Of a stretch of DNA of 56,687 bases, positions 18,341 to 27,646 are shown in pieces. The stretch lies in the NCBI GenBank assembly GCA_938028665.1, contig CALIMB010000070.1, positions 1 through 56,687 on the forward strand. The letters are read 5' to 3'. Positions within the stretch are counted from its first letter, which is position 1, and the number at the start of each line of letters is the position of its first letter. The notes under the pieces were generated by a model. The model ran no database searches. It saw nothing but the letters and a program-made list of their open reading frames with translations, and was not told the DNA's origin. Source of the stretch: an uncultured Thermomicrobium sp. (GTDB taxonomy: Bacteria; Chloroflexota; Chloroflexia; Thermomicrobiales; Thermomicrobiaceae). Made by a program: the position numbers and the translations under genes.

Positions 18341-21300
18341 AGCTGTTCTCCCGGGACGAAGAGATCGCGCGTGGGGATGATGCACGCCTCGCCACGCCGG
18401 GCGAGCTCTTCGATCCGTGCGAAGACGCGACGAAACCGCTCACGGGCTTCCGTCTCGTCGTCAGCGTGCTCTGGTGCAGTGAAGGTACGCCGATCGCCAA
18501 TAAGGACCAGGAGCGAGCGGGCCCGGCTCAATGCCACGTTGAGGCGTCGCCACTCCGCATGCAGCGAGCCAATCACTCCCTCCGAATTGCTATTGACAAG
18601 GCTAACGATGATCACCTCCCGCTCGCCTCCTTGGAAGCGGTCCACTGTATCGACGCGGAGGTCAGCGAGTGATGGATGCGCCCGGGCAAGGCGCTGGCGG
18701 AGCAGCGTGTTTTGGCGTCGGTAAGGCGAGATGACGCCGATCTGCTCGATCACTTTCTGGTGGAAGCGTTCGGGGAGGCCACGCAAGAATGCTGCCAGTA
18801 GTTGGGCAACCAGCTCGGCTTCTCGCTCATTGGCGCGCCCCTCGTCGTCAGCTTGGAAAAGAGCACCCGAGTCGCGAGCGAGCGGATCGTCACTCGTATC
18901 AAGGTACAGGATGGGCGGACTCTGGCCAAGGAGCCCAGCAGGAGGATCAGCCCCCAGCTCGGCAAGCCAGTGGGTGAGACGGCGCTCAGCAACGCGCTCG
19001 TCAGCCGGCCGGAGGGCATCCTCATAGAAGACGTGGCTGACCAGCTCACAGATGGGCCCGTTCATCCGGTACTGCTCAGTGAGGCGAATACAGGCTAACG
19101 GGTAGCGCCGATGCAGACGTTCAAAGGCCGAGGTACGTAGACTGTCTCCCCGAAGGATGCCAAGCCGCTCGAGATCTGCCCACGGCTCGAGCACCGTCGG
19201 TGTCATGACCACTGGCGGCAACTGATTCTCGTCGCCGACGAGGACGAGTCGACCCCGGTATCCGAAGGGCAGACGCCGGAGGGCCTGCAAGAAAGCAGGT
19301 TCGGTGGCCTGCGCCGCCTCATCAACGATAACGGTCTCGAAGGTGAGACCGCGGAGCTCAGCGGCATCGGCGGAGCCAAGTGTGGCAACGAAGACCGCGG
19401 CGTGCTCGCGGATGATCTGGGCACGCTCACTGGTGACCAAGAGCGTCTCGATTGCTTCGTCATCTGAGCCTGGCGGCTGGCGACGACGCTCCGGCGGGAG
19501 TCCGGAGCGTGTTGGGAGGGTCTGAGCGGCAACGTCCTCTTCCATATCCTCGCGTTCGCTGCCGACACGGACGAGGAAGGGAAGAACTTCCGGTGCCGTC
19601 TGAGCGATTTTGAGCACCACCTCATTGGCCGCACGGTGCGTATTTGTCAGCACCAGCACCGGTCGACGTTCGGGCGAACGCACCGGATCGAAGAGGGCAC
19701 GCCCGACGAGGAAACGAACCATTGCGGCGATGAGGGCGGTCTTGCCCGTTCCAGGAGGACCTTGGATAAGCAGGAGATCACCTGGGGCGAGCGCTGCGAC
19801 GGCCGCGAGGGCACGTCGCTGGGCCGCATTGAGTCCCAAGGTGGCCCACGTGGGAAGTGGTGTGTCGGTCCGGATAGATACAGGCTGGCGCAGGCCAAGA
19901 ATCGTCTGGGCGAGCGGCGGGAGCTCCGACCAGCGCAACATGCGCCCGCGCACTGGGGTCGCTACCATTGCCGAAACGAGGAAGTCAGCCAACCCTTCAA
20001 GTTGCCAGGCACGCATGTCAAAACCAGTGAGTTGATCGACGCGATACGTTGGTTCCTGGTCATGGGCGGTGAGGGGCACGCGGTCATCGAGCTCTACCTG
20101 AAGCGCGAACTCCTGCAGATCGACCACACGACCCTGAACGGAGAAGAGTTCACCAGGACGCGGGACACGCCCAAGGAGGTGATCCGACCACTGAGGAGTG
20201 ATCAGGACGATGTCATCCTCGCGAATGCGGGTGTCGAGCCGGCGCTGAGGGCGGACAAAGGTAGCAAAGCGTCCGTCCTGGCGCTCGAGGCGGAGATCGG
20301 CCAGCGTGATACCTTCCCGTTCCAGGATGTCAGGCGAGGTGTGGACAAGGTGGAAGAGAAGCTCCCGCTCGGCACGCTCTTCCGCTTTGAGCTGACGGTG
20401 GAACCACACCCAATAAGAGAAGAGGGGAGGCGGAGCATAGCGGAAAAGCCCCTCAAGCGTACGCCCCTCGCGGTCGCGGCTGCTCGGACAAACCTGGCGC
20501 TGGCGGGCCACACAGGTGCGGCATGGTGGACGATCGTTGAGCAGGTCGAACTGGCCAGAGACGTCCGGGAGGCGCCAGTTGCGCGTGGCATTATCGAGAC
20601 GGTAGCGGTCATACCCTGTGAAGAGCCCGCTTGCCACACAATAGTAGACGTTGCGCGCTTGGATGATAAGGTCAATGATCCGCTCGTCCGGCTTTGCGAG
20701 GTCGAGACGAAGCCGTCGCACAATTGGATGGTCACCGAGTGGCTTGGTCACGATATTCTTCCCATCGACCAGCTCGACCACGGCATCAACTTCGCGGAAG
20801 CCGAGACTCTGCAGGAGTTCGCGATAGGCAAGTGCTTGGAGACCGCCAGGGAAGCGCTCACCGGTGAGCGGATCCCGCTCTCTGACGGACGACTGTGTTT
20901 TGACTTCAGCGATGCAGAGCCGACCAGTCGTGGGATCACGTGGCACCTCGACTCGATCAGCCCGGCCAGAAAGACCACGGGTTGCGGAGTAGAAGAGGCG
21001 TTCGAGATAGAGTTCGACCGTTCCGCTCGCGACACCACCAGCGCTGATCTGCTCGAGGATGGCACCAGCAGCGGTGAACGACTCCACAAGGTCCCGTGGC
21101 GCACCACCATCGCGGGTTTTGTGCGTCGCGAGGAGCGTTTGGAGCGTCCGTGTCCACTCACGCCAAACACCAGCCCGGTAGGCCTGAGCAGCCCGATCAG
21201 GATCCTGGGTCCTGGCATATTCCACGAGCGCACGGCGGTACCCGGTGTGGACAGCTCGGCCACGCACTTCACCGAGGTACGGCGCAGGCTCACGCGAGTC

Positions 21301-21777
21301 GCGCGGGAGTACCAGGAAGCGTTCAAAGAGCACTTTCAATGGGCAATTATAGAGGTCCTCGATGAAGCGACCGGTCACCGTGTACTCAGGAGCAACAATG
21401 AACTTGAGGAGAACAATCTGCTCATGTCCGCGCTTGGTACGGGCACAGACAGCCTTCAGAACCTGCAGAAGGAGAGGTTCGTGCTCTTTGCGACGCAGAC
21501 GCGCATCGAGGACATGCCTGAGCACCGGAAAGTAGTGCGAAAACGGATTCTGAGTGGTGCATCCTGGGTACCACTCATGGGCATAGACGATACAGGAGCC
21601 GAGGTCTCTGCCATCTTCGGTCTTTGCTTGGAGGATAATCCTATGCGGCTCTGGTTCCCTTATCGGCTCGACGAGGATTGGCACATCAAGCCACTGGGGC
21701 TCACCACAGCGCATGCGGAGATGGTGCCAGAGGTCCAAGGTTCGGCTGGAGGTCGGGGAAGTAGTCATCTGGGCCAT
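18337..21777 (-). CDS. Dna2-like Fe-S nuclease / superfamily 1 helicase fusion
   Basis: A 1146-residue fusion. The N-terminal part (about 120-440) carries a Cas4/AddB-like PD-(D/E)xK nuclease: GRADRVE, then CIAEVKTQ, then QALAYRELL. Candidate cluster cysteines are in EDLYNCPLKVLFERF and in CRTCVARQRQVCP. The C-terminal part is an SF1 helicase with Walker A IQGPPGTGKTAL, DEAAQATEP (motif II), GDENQLPPV (III), TEQYRMNGPI, then ISPYRRQN, VDTVDRFQGGERE and NVALSRAR. The layout matches Dna2-type enzymes, which unwind and cut DNA ends or flaps. The start overlaps the upstream stop (TAATG). It is the centre of a three-gene operon with two unknowns; repair or defence are both possible. Confidence 0.9.
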   Translation of the reverse strand: MAQMTTSPTSSRTLDLWHHLRMRCGEPQWLDVPILVEPIREPEPHRIILQAKTEDGRDLGSCIVYAHEWYPGCTTQNPFSHYFPVLRHVLDARLRRKEHEPLLLQVLKAVCARTKRGHEQIVLLKFIVAPEYTVTGRFIEDLYNCPLKVLFERFLVLPRDSREPAPYLGEVRGRAVHTGYRRALVEYARTQDPDRAAQAYRAGVWREWTRTLQTLLATHKTRDGGAPRDLVESFTAAGAILEQISAGGVASGTVELYLERLFYSATRGLSGRADRVEVPRDPTTGRLCIAEVKTQSSVRERDPLTGERFPGGLQALAYRELLQSLGFREVDAVVELVDGKNIVTKPLGDHPIVRRLRLDLAKPDERIIDLIIQARNVYYCVASGLFTGYDRYRLDNATRNWRLPDVSGQFDLLNDRPPCRTCVARQRQVCPSSRDREGRTLEGLFRYAPPPLFSYWVWFHRQLKAEERAERELLFHLVHTSPDILEREGITLADLRLERQDGRFATFVRPQRRLDTRIREDDIVLITPQWSDHLLGRVPRPGELFSVQGRVVDLQEFALQVELDDRVPLTAHDQEPTYRVDQLTGFDMRAWQLEGLADFLVSAMVATPVRGRMLRWSELPPLAQTILGLRQPVSIRTDTPLPTWATLGLNAAQRRALAAVAALAPGDLLLIQGPPGTGKTALIAAMVRFLVGRALFDPVRSPERRPVLVLTNTHRAANEVVLKIAQTAPEVLPFLVRVGSEREDMEEDVAAQTLPTRSGLPPERRRQPPGSDDEAIETLLVTSERAQIIREHAAVFVATLGSADAAELRGLTFETVIVDEAAQATEPAFLQALRRLPFGYRGRLVLVGDENQLPPVVMTPTVLEPWADLERLGILRGDSLRTSAFERLHRRYPLACIRLTEQYRMNGPICELVSHVFYEDALRPADERVAERRLTHWLAELGADPPAGLLGQSPPILYLDTSDDPLARDSGALFQADDEGRANEREAELVAQLLAAFLRGLPERFHQKVIEQIGVISPYRRQNTLLRQRLARAHPSLADLRVDTVDRFQGGEREVIIVSLVNSNSEGVIGSLHAEWRRLNVALSRARSLLVLIGDRRTFTAPEHADDETEARERFRRVFARIEELARRGEACIIPTRDLFVPGEQL

Positions 21778-22766
21778 TAAGAGGTCCTCTCCGGTCGTTC
21801 TGGCGCTTCAGGAACCCACAGTGCGAGGGCGAAGCGTTGCGTCGCGGCGAGCGCGTCGTCGCCCCACTGTGCGGTCAGTGCGGCGACGAGAGCCCGGAAG
21901 AGGTCGCGGGGTGATGCTTCCACCGCGAGCTGGCGGAGCTCGCTTTGGGCAGTCTGATCTTCTGGTGTCACCAGAAGAAGTTGGAAGACGGCTTCTGCTC
22001 GGCGGAGCAGCGTAGCTAATCCATCGGAATCATCGTTGGTCATCAGCCCTGCCCGTCGCGCCAGCCGCAGCAACCAGGCTAATGCAGTCTCATTTCCCTC
22101 ACCACGAAGAAGCGCAACGCGGGCGCGGAGAAGTGCCCAGACGCACCACCATCGCTCATCCGTTGCAGCCTCACGCCAGGCGTCCGCAAGCCGGCACACC
22201 TCTGCCTGGTAGAAGGCGCGTTCGTCATCCGGGAGTTGATCGAGTGTTGGAAGAAGCTCAGCCACGAGACGCTCCGCCGGAAGCAATTTCTCCTTTGACT
22301 CCCCAGGGACAAGCCGGAGGAGGTCACTGACGAGACGGTGGAGCGCCCAGCCAAGTGCAATGCGCTGCTGATGCTCGGGGAAGCGAGTGATTCGGATGGC
22401 ACGAGTCAACGCTGTCTCCGCAGCGCGGAGATCCCACGTCGCCAGCGCTCGGTACGCGTTGGCCAGTTCGTCGGCAGCGATGTCTTCGGCCATTGAGACG
22501 AGGGTGCCGTTCAAGTCGAGAAGTGCACCGAGACGCTCCGCGGCGAGTGCGGCGACAATCGCTTCCTGGATCAGGATGGCTCGCGAGACACGGCGTTTTG
22601 TGACGCTGGGAATCTCAACGACCGGATCCTCGCCAACAAAACGACGTTGCCGAAGTTCCTCGACCAGCTGGCCAACACGCTCGAGGAGAACCCACGTCGC
22701 CTCGGGATTCAGAGCGCGTTCGGGCTTGCTTACTGGTGGCTCCTCCGGAACAGGCCGGACAGCCAT
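21777..22766 (-). CDS. Unrecognised 329-residue all-helical protein heading the helicase operon
   Basis: No family is recognised. The sequence is almost entirely predicted helix, rich in Ala/Leu/Arg, with repeat-like pairs such as ANAYRALATWDLRAAETALT and ALAWLLRLARRAGL. This suggests a TPR-like or other helical-repeat scaffold. An N-terminal proline-rich tail (about 20 residues) precedes it. ATG at 22766 has AAGGAT upstream. Its TAA shares a base with the helicase ATG, so the two proteins are probably made in fixed ratio and may form a complex. Confidence 0.78.
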   Translation of the reverse strand: MAVRPVPEEPPVSKPERALNPEATWVLLERVGQLVEELRQRRFVGEDPVVEIPSVTKRRVSRAILIQEAIVAALAAERLGALLDLNGTLVSMAEDIAADELANAYRALATWDLRAAETALTRAIRITRFPEHQQRIALGWALHRLVSDLLRLVPGESKEKLLPAERLVAELLPTLDQLPDDERAFYQAEVCRLADAWREAATDERWWCVWALLRARVALLRGEGNETALAWLLRLARRAGLMTNDDSDGLATLLRRAEAVFQLLLVTPEDQTAQSELRQLAVEASPRDLFRALVAALTAQWGDDALAATQRFALALWVPEAPERPERTS

Positions 22767-23275
22767 GCGGCAGATCCTTCACTGGTAGCGTATCCGAACC
22801 TCGGTGAAGGATCGTAGCCGAGAGCGCGGGGAAGTGTCCAGGGATACTGCGGCAGGATCAACAGCGCTCACCTCCGTTCCACACACTGTGTCATTGGGTA
22901 CCGGGCCTGGAGCCGATCACTACTGGAGACGAAATCGATGAAGTTCCTACCAGACTGGACCACCACACGCTGGGCGGTACATGAAGCATGGCGCTGAGAA
23001 GCGCCCAACGCGATCACTTGTGCCACAGCAGAAGGCAAGACACCACGAGAAAGCACTGCAGTCCACCCACCTGCACATGTTCCGCTTGTCGGTGAACGAG
23101 TGCAGTTCTCCGCCGGTCATACAGTAACCCACACTGTGGCGGTATACTCGAACCCCAAGAGGCTGCTGCCGAGGTGAGCGGGGTCAGGCGGCACAGCCGC
23201 CCGGTGGCGGCTGGCGGTGGATGGGGAGTGACGGGCACGGAAGATACCCGTGTCGCGGGCACAAGGGGGTATCGC
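22767..23275. other. Divergent intergenic region with a probable upp promoter
   Basis: About 500 bp lie between the divergent helicase operon and upp. A TATACT box at 23143-23148 on the plus strand is a good -10 element; the facing -35 (around 23120-23125) is poor. No gene or known RNA family is recognised in the rest. Confidence 0.4.
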
Positions 23276-23980
23276 ATGGCAGAACAGCTCGTTCATCCGA
23301 CGCCGATGCGCGGCGTGCCACAGCCAAGGCGCGAGGACGTCCTCAGACACCCTCGCCTCTGTGTCCTCAAGCATCCGTTAGTGACTGCGCTCCTGACGGT
23401 CGCACGTGACGAGCACACCCCACCGGCTGAGTTTGAGCGTGTACTGCACGAGCTGACTCGTTTCCTCCTCTATGAGGCGCTGCGCGAGGAACCGCTGGAA
23501 GTATTCCGTGTTCCCTCGCCAACTGGGGAGGAGGCCGATGGTGGCGCGATCTCTGCCGGTCTGGCGGTACTGGCGATCCTGCGCGCTGGGCTCGGTATGC
23601 TGGCCCCGCTCCGCCAGTTGATCCCTGCCGCACCAATCTACCTGGTTGGCGCCCGGCGTGATGAAGCAACGCTCCGCTCGACGATTTACTACAAGAAGCT
23701 TCCTGGTCGGTTCGATGTACTGCGTCACGTGGTCATTGTCGACCCGATGCTGGCCACCGGTGGTTCAGCCGTGGCGACGGTCGAGCTGCTGCGAGAGACC
23801 TTCAGCGGACCGATCTCGTTTCTCGGGATCATCGGGGCACCATACGGTGTCCAACACCTCCTCGATGCCGATCCGGATGTGCAGATTTACCTCGCCGCGT
23901 TAGACGAGCGGTTAGACGACCGCGGCTTCATCATACCGGGGCTCGGTGACGCTGGCGACCGGCTCTTCGGTACGCACTGA
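23276..23980 (+). CDS. upp: Uracil phosphoribosyltransferase
   Basis: The 234-residue salvage enzyme makes UMP from uracil and PRPP. The PRPP loop is VIVDPMLATGGSAVATVELL, and the uracil-binding end is GFIIPGLGDAGDRLFGT. Other family blocks are HPLVTALLTVARDEHTPP and ISAGLAVLAILRAGLGM. ATG at 23276 has AAGGGGG upstream. It is about 25 residues longer at the N-terminus than typical Upp (about 208). A reading from 23174 adds glycine-rich sequence with no family likeness. It appears monocistronic. Confidence 0.93.
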   Translation: MAEQLVHPTPMRGVPQPRREDVLRHPRLCVLKHPLVTALLTVARDEHTPPAEFERVLHELTRFLLYEALREEPLEVFRVPSPTGEEADGGAISAGLAVLAILRAGLGMLAPLRQLIPAAPIYLVGARRDEATLRSTIYYKKLPGRFDVLRHVVIVDPMLATGGSAVATVELLRETFSGPISFLGIIGAPYGVQHLLDADPDVQIYLAALDERLDDRGFIIPGLGDAGDRLFGTH

Positions 23981-24028
23981 GTGCTCACATGACCGGGCGA
24001 TGAGAGGCAGCCGGCAAACCACAAGCGC

Positions 24029-26137
24029 GTGGAGACCGGACGGAGTTCCAGGCCGGTGAGACGACCGCGTACAGCCAAAGGGAATCATCAGCGGCAGGGA
24101 GCAAACTTCTTCCTCCGCTTCCTCATAATCTGCGCCCTTGCCGTGGTACTGGGATGGCCACAGCTACCGACTCCGAGGACCAGCGCACAACCTGCCGACG
24201 CGCCGAGCGCGCTCGAGTGGTCGGTTGCGGTAGATGCGGCACGCTGCCGCGCTGGAGCCAGCGCCGTCATCCCACCTTGTCTGGAGCAGGTACCTGGACG
24301 TCTGGAGCGGATTGATCCTGACGGCGAATGGTGGCGAGTGACTTTCATCACGCGCCAGCAAGCAGCCGACTGGATTGCCCAGTTGCTCACTCGGCCAGGG
24401 GTAGCATTCGTCGAGCCTGCGGTGCGGTTGAGCTACCAATGGATACCGGGGGATCCACTCGTCCCGCAACAAAGCTGGCTTCAGGTTACTGGATTTCCCA
24501 CTGCCTGGGACGACACGCGCGGGCGAGCTGACGTGGTGGTGGCGGTCATTGACTCAGGCATAGCAGCTGACCACCCTGACCTGGCGGAGAACCTTCTGCC
24601 GGGATACGACTACTTAAACCGTGATCCGATTCCGGAAGACGAGGTAGGACACGGCACTGCCGTCGCGGGGATCATCGCCGCAGCAGTGAACGGGACAGGA
24701 ATCGTGGGAGGTGCCCCAGGGGTGCGGATCCTCCCGCTGAAGGTGGGGGATCAGGTCGGGGCGAGCTCCCTCGCTATTGCGGAAGCGATCTATGGAGCAA
24801 TCGAGCGTGGCATACACGTGATCAACTTAAGCTTGGGCGCGGACACACCGAGCGCAACGCTGGAGCAGGCGATCGAGCAAGCATACAACCGAGGAATCAT
24901 TGTCGTCGCGGCTGCGGGGAATACGCCAGATGCAGTGACCTTCCCAGCCAGCTATCCAGAAGTGATCGCGGTTGGTGGTGCAACTGCGGATGGGAAACGG
25001 CTAGCGAGCTTCACGTCGCGGCTCACGCGGGTCGATCTTGTTGCGCCGGCGGAAGAGATCCTCACAACAAGCTGGGATGGGCAGCAGGCAGGTTGGGAGA
25101 CCCGTACAGGCACCTCATTTGCCGCGCCGATGGTGAGTGCGGCAGCTGCGCTTCTGCGCTCAGTTGCTCCTGACAGTAGCGTTGAGTGGGTGAGACAGAC
25201 ATTGCGGGAGACAGCCCGCCCGCTGGATCCGCCTGGTCAACCGGGAGCGGGGAGCGGACTGCTCGCAGCGGACAAAGCGGTAGAGCGTACCGTCGTGCGT
25301 CGGTTCGCCCAGACATGGCAACGCGCTGATCTTCCGGTGGCAACGCGAACAGCGACACGCTCCTGGCTGTGGGGGCCGAGTGCCTTCGCCGTGACTCGCG
25401 AGCCATATCGGGAAACACTAGCCGGCACGCGTGCGGTAGCCTACTTTGATAAGGCTCGGTTGGAGCTCACCAACCCTAACCGACCACCAGACGATCCGTG
25501 GGCTGTGACTTCTGGACTCCTAGCGAAGGAGCTCCTTACCGGACTCCAACAAGTCGGCGATACCACGTTCGTTCGGCGGCAACCGGCCGAGATACCGGTT
25601 GCTGGCGACCCTGATGATCCGCTAGCACCAACCTATGCCACGCTCGGCCAGGTCCTCAGTACTGCTCCGCCTGGGGAAGGGGAAGTGCTTGTCTGGGCAA
25701 TCGACCGCACAGGAAGGATCGAGCAGCAAGCCCGGCTGGCGCAATACGGTGTGCACGCCGGGCCATTGGTGGCAGAGACAAAGCACCGGGTAGCTTCGGT
25801 TTTCTGGGACTTTCTCCAGCAGCGCGGTCTGGTCTACCTGGGTGGGGCATTTCGCACAGATACACTGTTTTGGCCGCCGTTTGCCGTGACCGGCTTTCCG
25901 ATTACCGAGGCGTATTGGACACGCGCGAAAGTTGCGGGGGTTGAGCGCGACGTGTTGGTACAGTGCTTTGAACGGCGCTGCTTGACCTATACACCAGATA
26001 ACCCACCAGGTTGGCAGGTCGAGCTCGGCAATGTCGGGCAGCATTACTACCGTTGGCGGTACGGAACGCTTCCAAGCGGGCCAGCACCCAATGACCCGAC
26101 GCTGATGGCTCCGGTGGACAGTAGCGGGCCTGGCTGA
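24029..26137 (+). CDS. Secreted subtilisin-like (S8) serine protease with a C-terminal Chloroflexi-type module
   Basis: A 702-residue exported protease. A basic N-terminus is followed by a hydrophobic signal segment (FFLRFLIICALAVVLGW). The catalytic triad is Asp in VAVIDSGIAADHPDL, His in GHGTAVAGI and Ser in GTSFAAPMVS, with Asn in AAAGNTPDA. The region from about 470 on lacks protease features. It ends with FPITEAYWTRAK and LVQCFERRCLTYTPDN, resembling the FGYPISE/VQYFERAR modules in the deacetylase at 47735-49075. GTG 24029 is used; GTG 24056 is an equally possible start. It probably acts outside the cell or at the envelope. Confidence 0.9.
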   Translation: METGRSSRPVRRPRTAKGNHQRQGANFFLRFLIICALAVVLGWPQLPTPRTSAQPADAPSALEWSVAVDAARCRAGASAVIPPCLEQVPGRLERIDPDGEWWRVTFITRQQAADWIAQLLTRPGVAFVEPAVRLSYQWIPGDPLVPQQSWLQVTGFPTAWDDTRGRADVVVAVIDSGIAADHPDLAENLLPGYDYLNRDPIPEDEVGHGTAVAGIIAAAVNGTGIVGGAPGVRILPLKVGDQVGASSLAIAEAIYGAIERGIHVINLSLGADTPSATLEQAIEQAYNRGIIVVAAAGNTPDAVTFPASYPEVIAVGGATADGKRLASFTSRLTRVDLVAPAEEILTTSWDGQQAGWETRTGTSFAAPMVSAAAALLRSVAPDSSVEWVRQTLRETARPLDPPGQPGAGSGLLAADKAVERTVVRRFAQTWQRADLPVATRTATRSWLWGPSAFAVTREPYRETLAGTRAVAYFDKARLELTNPNRPPDDPWAVTSGLLAKELLTGLQQVGDTTFVRRQPAEIPVAGDPDDPLAPTYATLGQVLSTAPPGEGEVLVWAIDRTGRIEQQARLAQYGVHAGPLVAETKHRVASVFWDFLQQRGLVYLGGAFRTDTLFWPPFAVTGFPITEAYWTRAKVAGVERDVLVQCFERRCLTYTPDNPPGWQVELGNVGQHYYRWRYGTLPSGPAPNDPTLMAPVDSSGPG

Positions 26138-26160
26138 GGCGGCGTAGACTGGGCCCGGAA

Positions 26161-26188
26161 CAACACCGGTGACTAGTCACTGGTGTTG
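26161..26188. promoter_or_regulatory. 28-bp loop-less palindrome before the MFS gene
   Basis: CAACACCGGTGACT and AGTCACTGGTGTTG pair along 14 bp with one G-T pair, centred on CTAG. The right arm runs into the GGAGGAG ribosome site of the MFS gene. It follows the protease stop by 23 bp. It may terminate the protease transcript, hide the MFS ribosome site, or bind a dimeric regulator. Confidence 0.6.
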
Positions 26189-26205
26189 GAGGAGTACGGG
26201 GCACA

Positions 26206-27495
26206 GTGCCGAGATTCATGGGGACATCGCCGGGTGCCATGACCGAGCGGCGCACCCGGAGCTGGCAGCGAACGCTCGCCGCCCTCTGGCTTGCTCAGAC
26301 CCTGACGATCGTCGGGTTCAGCCTGCGAACCCCGTTCTTGCCCTTTTTCATCGCCGAGCTCGGCGCACGGAGCCTGGAGGCACAGGCTCTCTGGGCCGGG
26401 GCAATCAACGCCGGTGGTGCGGCCGTCATGGCCATCACCGCACCACTCTGGGGTGCAGTGGCTGATCGCTACGGGCGCAAGTTGATGGTGCTCCGAGCGA
26501 TGCTGGCTGGTTCACTGACGATCGGACTCATGGCAGCAGCGACGAGCCCCTGGCAATTGTTCGTCCTGCGCTTGATTGAGGGCGGCTTCACCGGAACAGT
26601 GACAGCATCCACGACACTGGCGGCGGCAACGGTACCACGCGAGCGACTAGGCTTCGGACTTGGCCTGATGCAGATGGCGGTCTTTTCTGGCTCGGCAGTC
26701 GGCCCGTTGCTCGGCGGGGTGCTGGCTGACCAGATCGGCTACCGGGCAACCTTCGTCCTCGCAGGGAGTCTACTCCTCGCCTCAGCACTGTTTGTCTTCT
26801 TTCTGGTCGAGGAGCAATTTGAACCGCCGGCGCGATCGATACCTCGCCGAGAGTCCTTGAGCGACACCTGGCGGCTCTTCCTCACACCGGCATTACTTGG
26901 GATCGTTGTCAGTCTGTTGGCGCTGCGAGCCGCTAGTATGGCGTTGCAGCCAATTGTCCCGCTGTTGATTGAGCAGTTGGCCAGGAATACACCACGGGTC
27001 AACTCGCTAGCAGGACTCGCCATGGGGGTGAGCGGCATCACCAGCGCGGTGGCGTCGGTTGTCCTTGGCCGGGCGAGCGACCGGGTGGGGCAGCGGCCAC
27101 TGCTCGTGGCAAGCGGAGCACTGGCTGTCGCGAGTTTTCTGCCCCTTGCCTTGGTCAACTCGGTGTGGCAGGTGATTGCTCTGCAAGCGCTGTTTGGAGT
27201 TGCCTCGGGTGGAATGCTGCCGACAGCCAATGCCCTGGTTGCTCGGCTCACTCCAGAGGAGCGACGCGGGACGATCTACGGCTTTACGACGACCGCCTCC
27301 TCGCTCGGCGCGTTCGTTGGGCCACTCACTGGAACAGCGCTGGCTGCTGCACTGGGGCTGCACGCTCCCTTCCTGGTCATCGGGGCGGCCTTGGGGCTCA
27401 CGGTGGCCTGGGTCTGGCGAGCACTGCCGGGCGAGACGAACGTGGTATACGAGCGACGAGTGAGCACCAAGCGCGCTGAGTCCGGACAGGATTAA
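26206..27495 (+). CDS. Major facilitator superfamily transporter (drug/metabolite efflux type)
   Basis: The 429-residue protein has 12 predicted membrane spans. The MFS signature between spans 2 and 3 is WGAVADRYGRKLMV, repeated in degenerate form in the second half as LGRASDRVGQRPLLV. Span 5 region GSAVGPLLGGVLADQIGYR matches motif C of proton-driven antiporters (DHA1-like efflux), so export is more likely than uptake. Substrate unknown. GTG 26206 is about 13 nt from GGAGG; ATG 26218 and ATG 26239 are alternatives. Confidence 0.88.
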   Translation: MPRFMGTSPGAMTERRTRSWQRTLAALWLAQTLTIVGFSLRTPFLPFFIAELGARSLEAQALWAGAINAGGAAVMAITAPLWGAVADRYGRKLMVLRAMLAGSLTIGLMAAATSPWQLFVLRLIEGGFTGTVTASTTLAAATVPRERLGFGLGLMQMAVFSGSAVGPLLGGVLADQIGYRATFVLAGSLLLASALFVFFLVEEQFEPPARSIPRRESLSDTWRLFLTPALLGIVVSLLALRAASMALQPIVPLLIEQLARNTPRVNSLAGLAMGVSGITSAVASVVLGRASDRVGQRPLLVASGALAVASFLPLALVNSVWQVIALQALFGVASGGMLPTANALVARLTPEERRGTIYGFTTTASSLGAFVGPLTGTALAAALGLHAPFLVIGAALGLTVAWVWRALPGETNVVYERRVSTKRAESGQD

Positions 27496-27646
27496 GAAGC
27501 GGAGGGGAGAGGCAGCCAGACAAAAATTCCCTTACACGCTGGAGTACACTGGAGACACACACCCCAAGAAGGAGCCGCGTGCGTCATCGGAGTCGTTTTG
27601 CTTCCCTTGACCGGTGGTACGAGCCGAGCGCAGGTACAGCAAGCGC

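Noticed and set aside
19636-21780. 714-codon open frame on the plus strand antisense to the Dna2-like helicase
   Set aside because: It mirrors the helicase codon pattern, has no ribosome site or family likeness, and its length is explained by GC-rich codon bias of the real gene.
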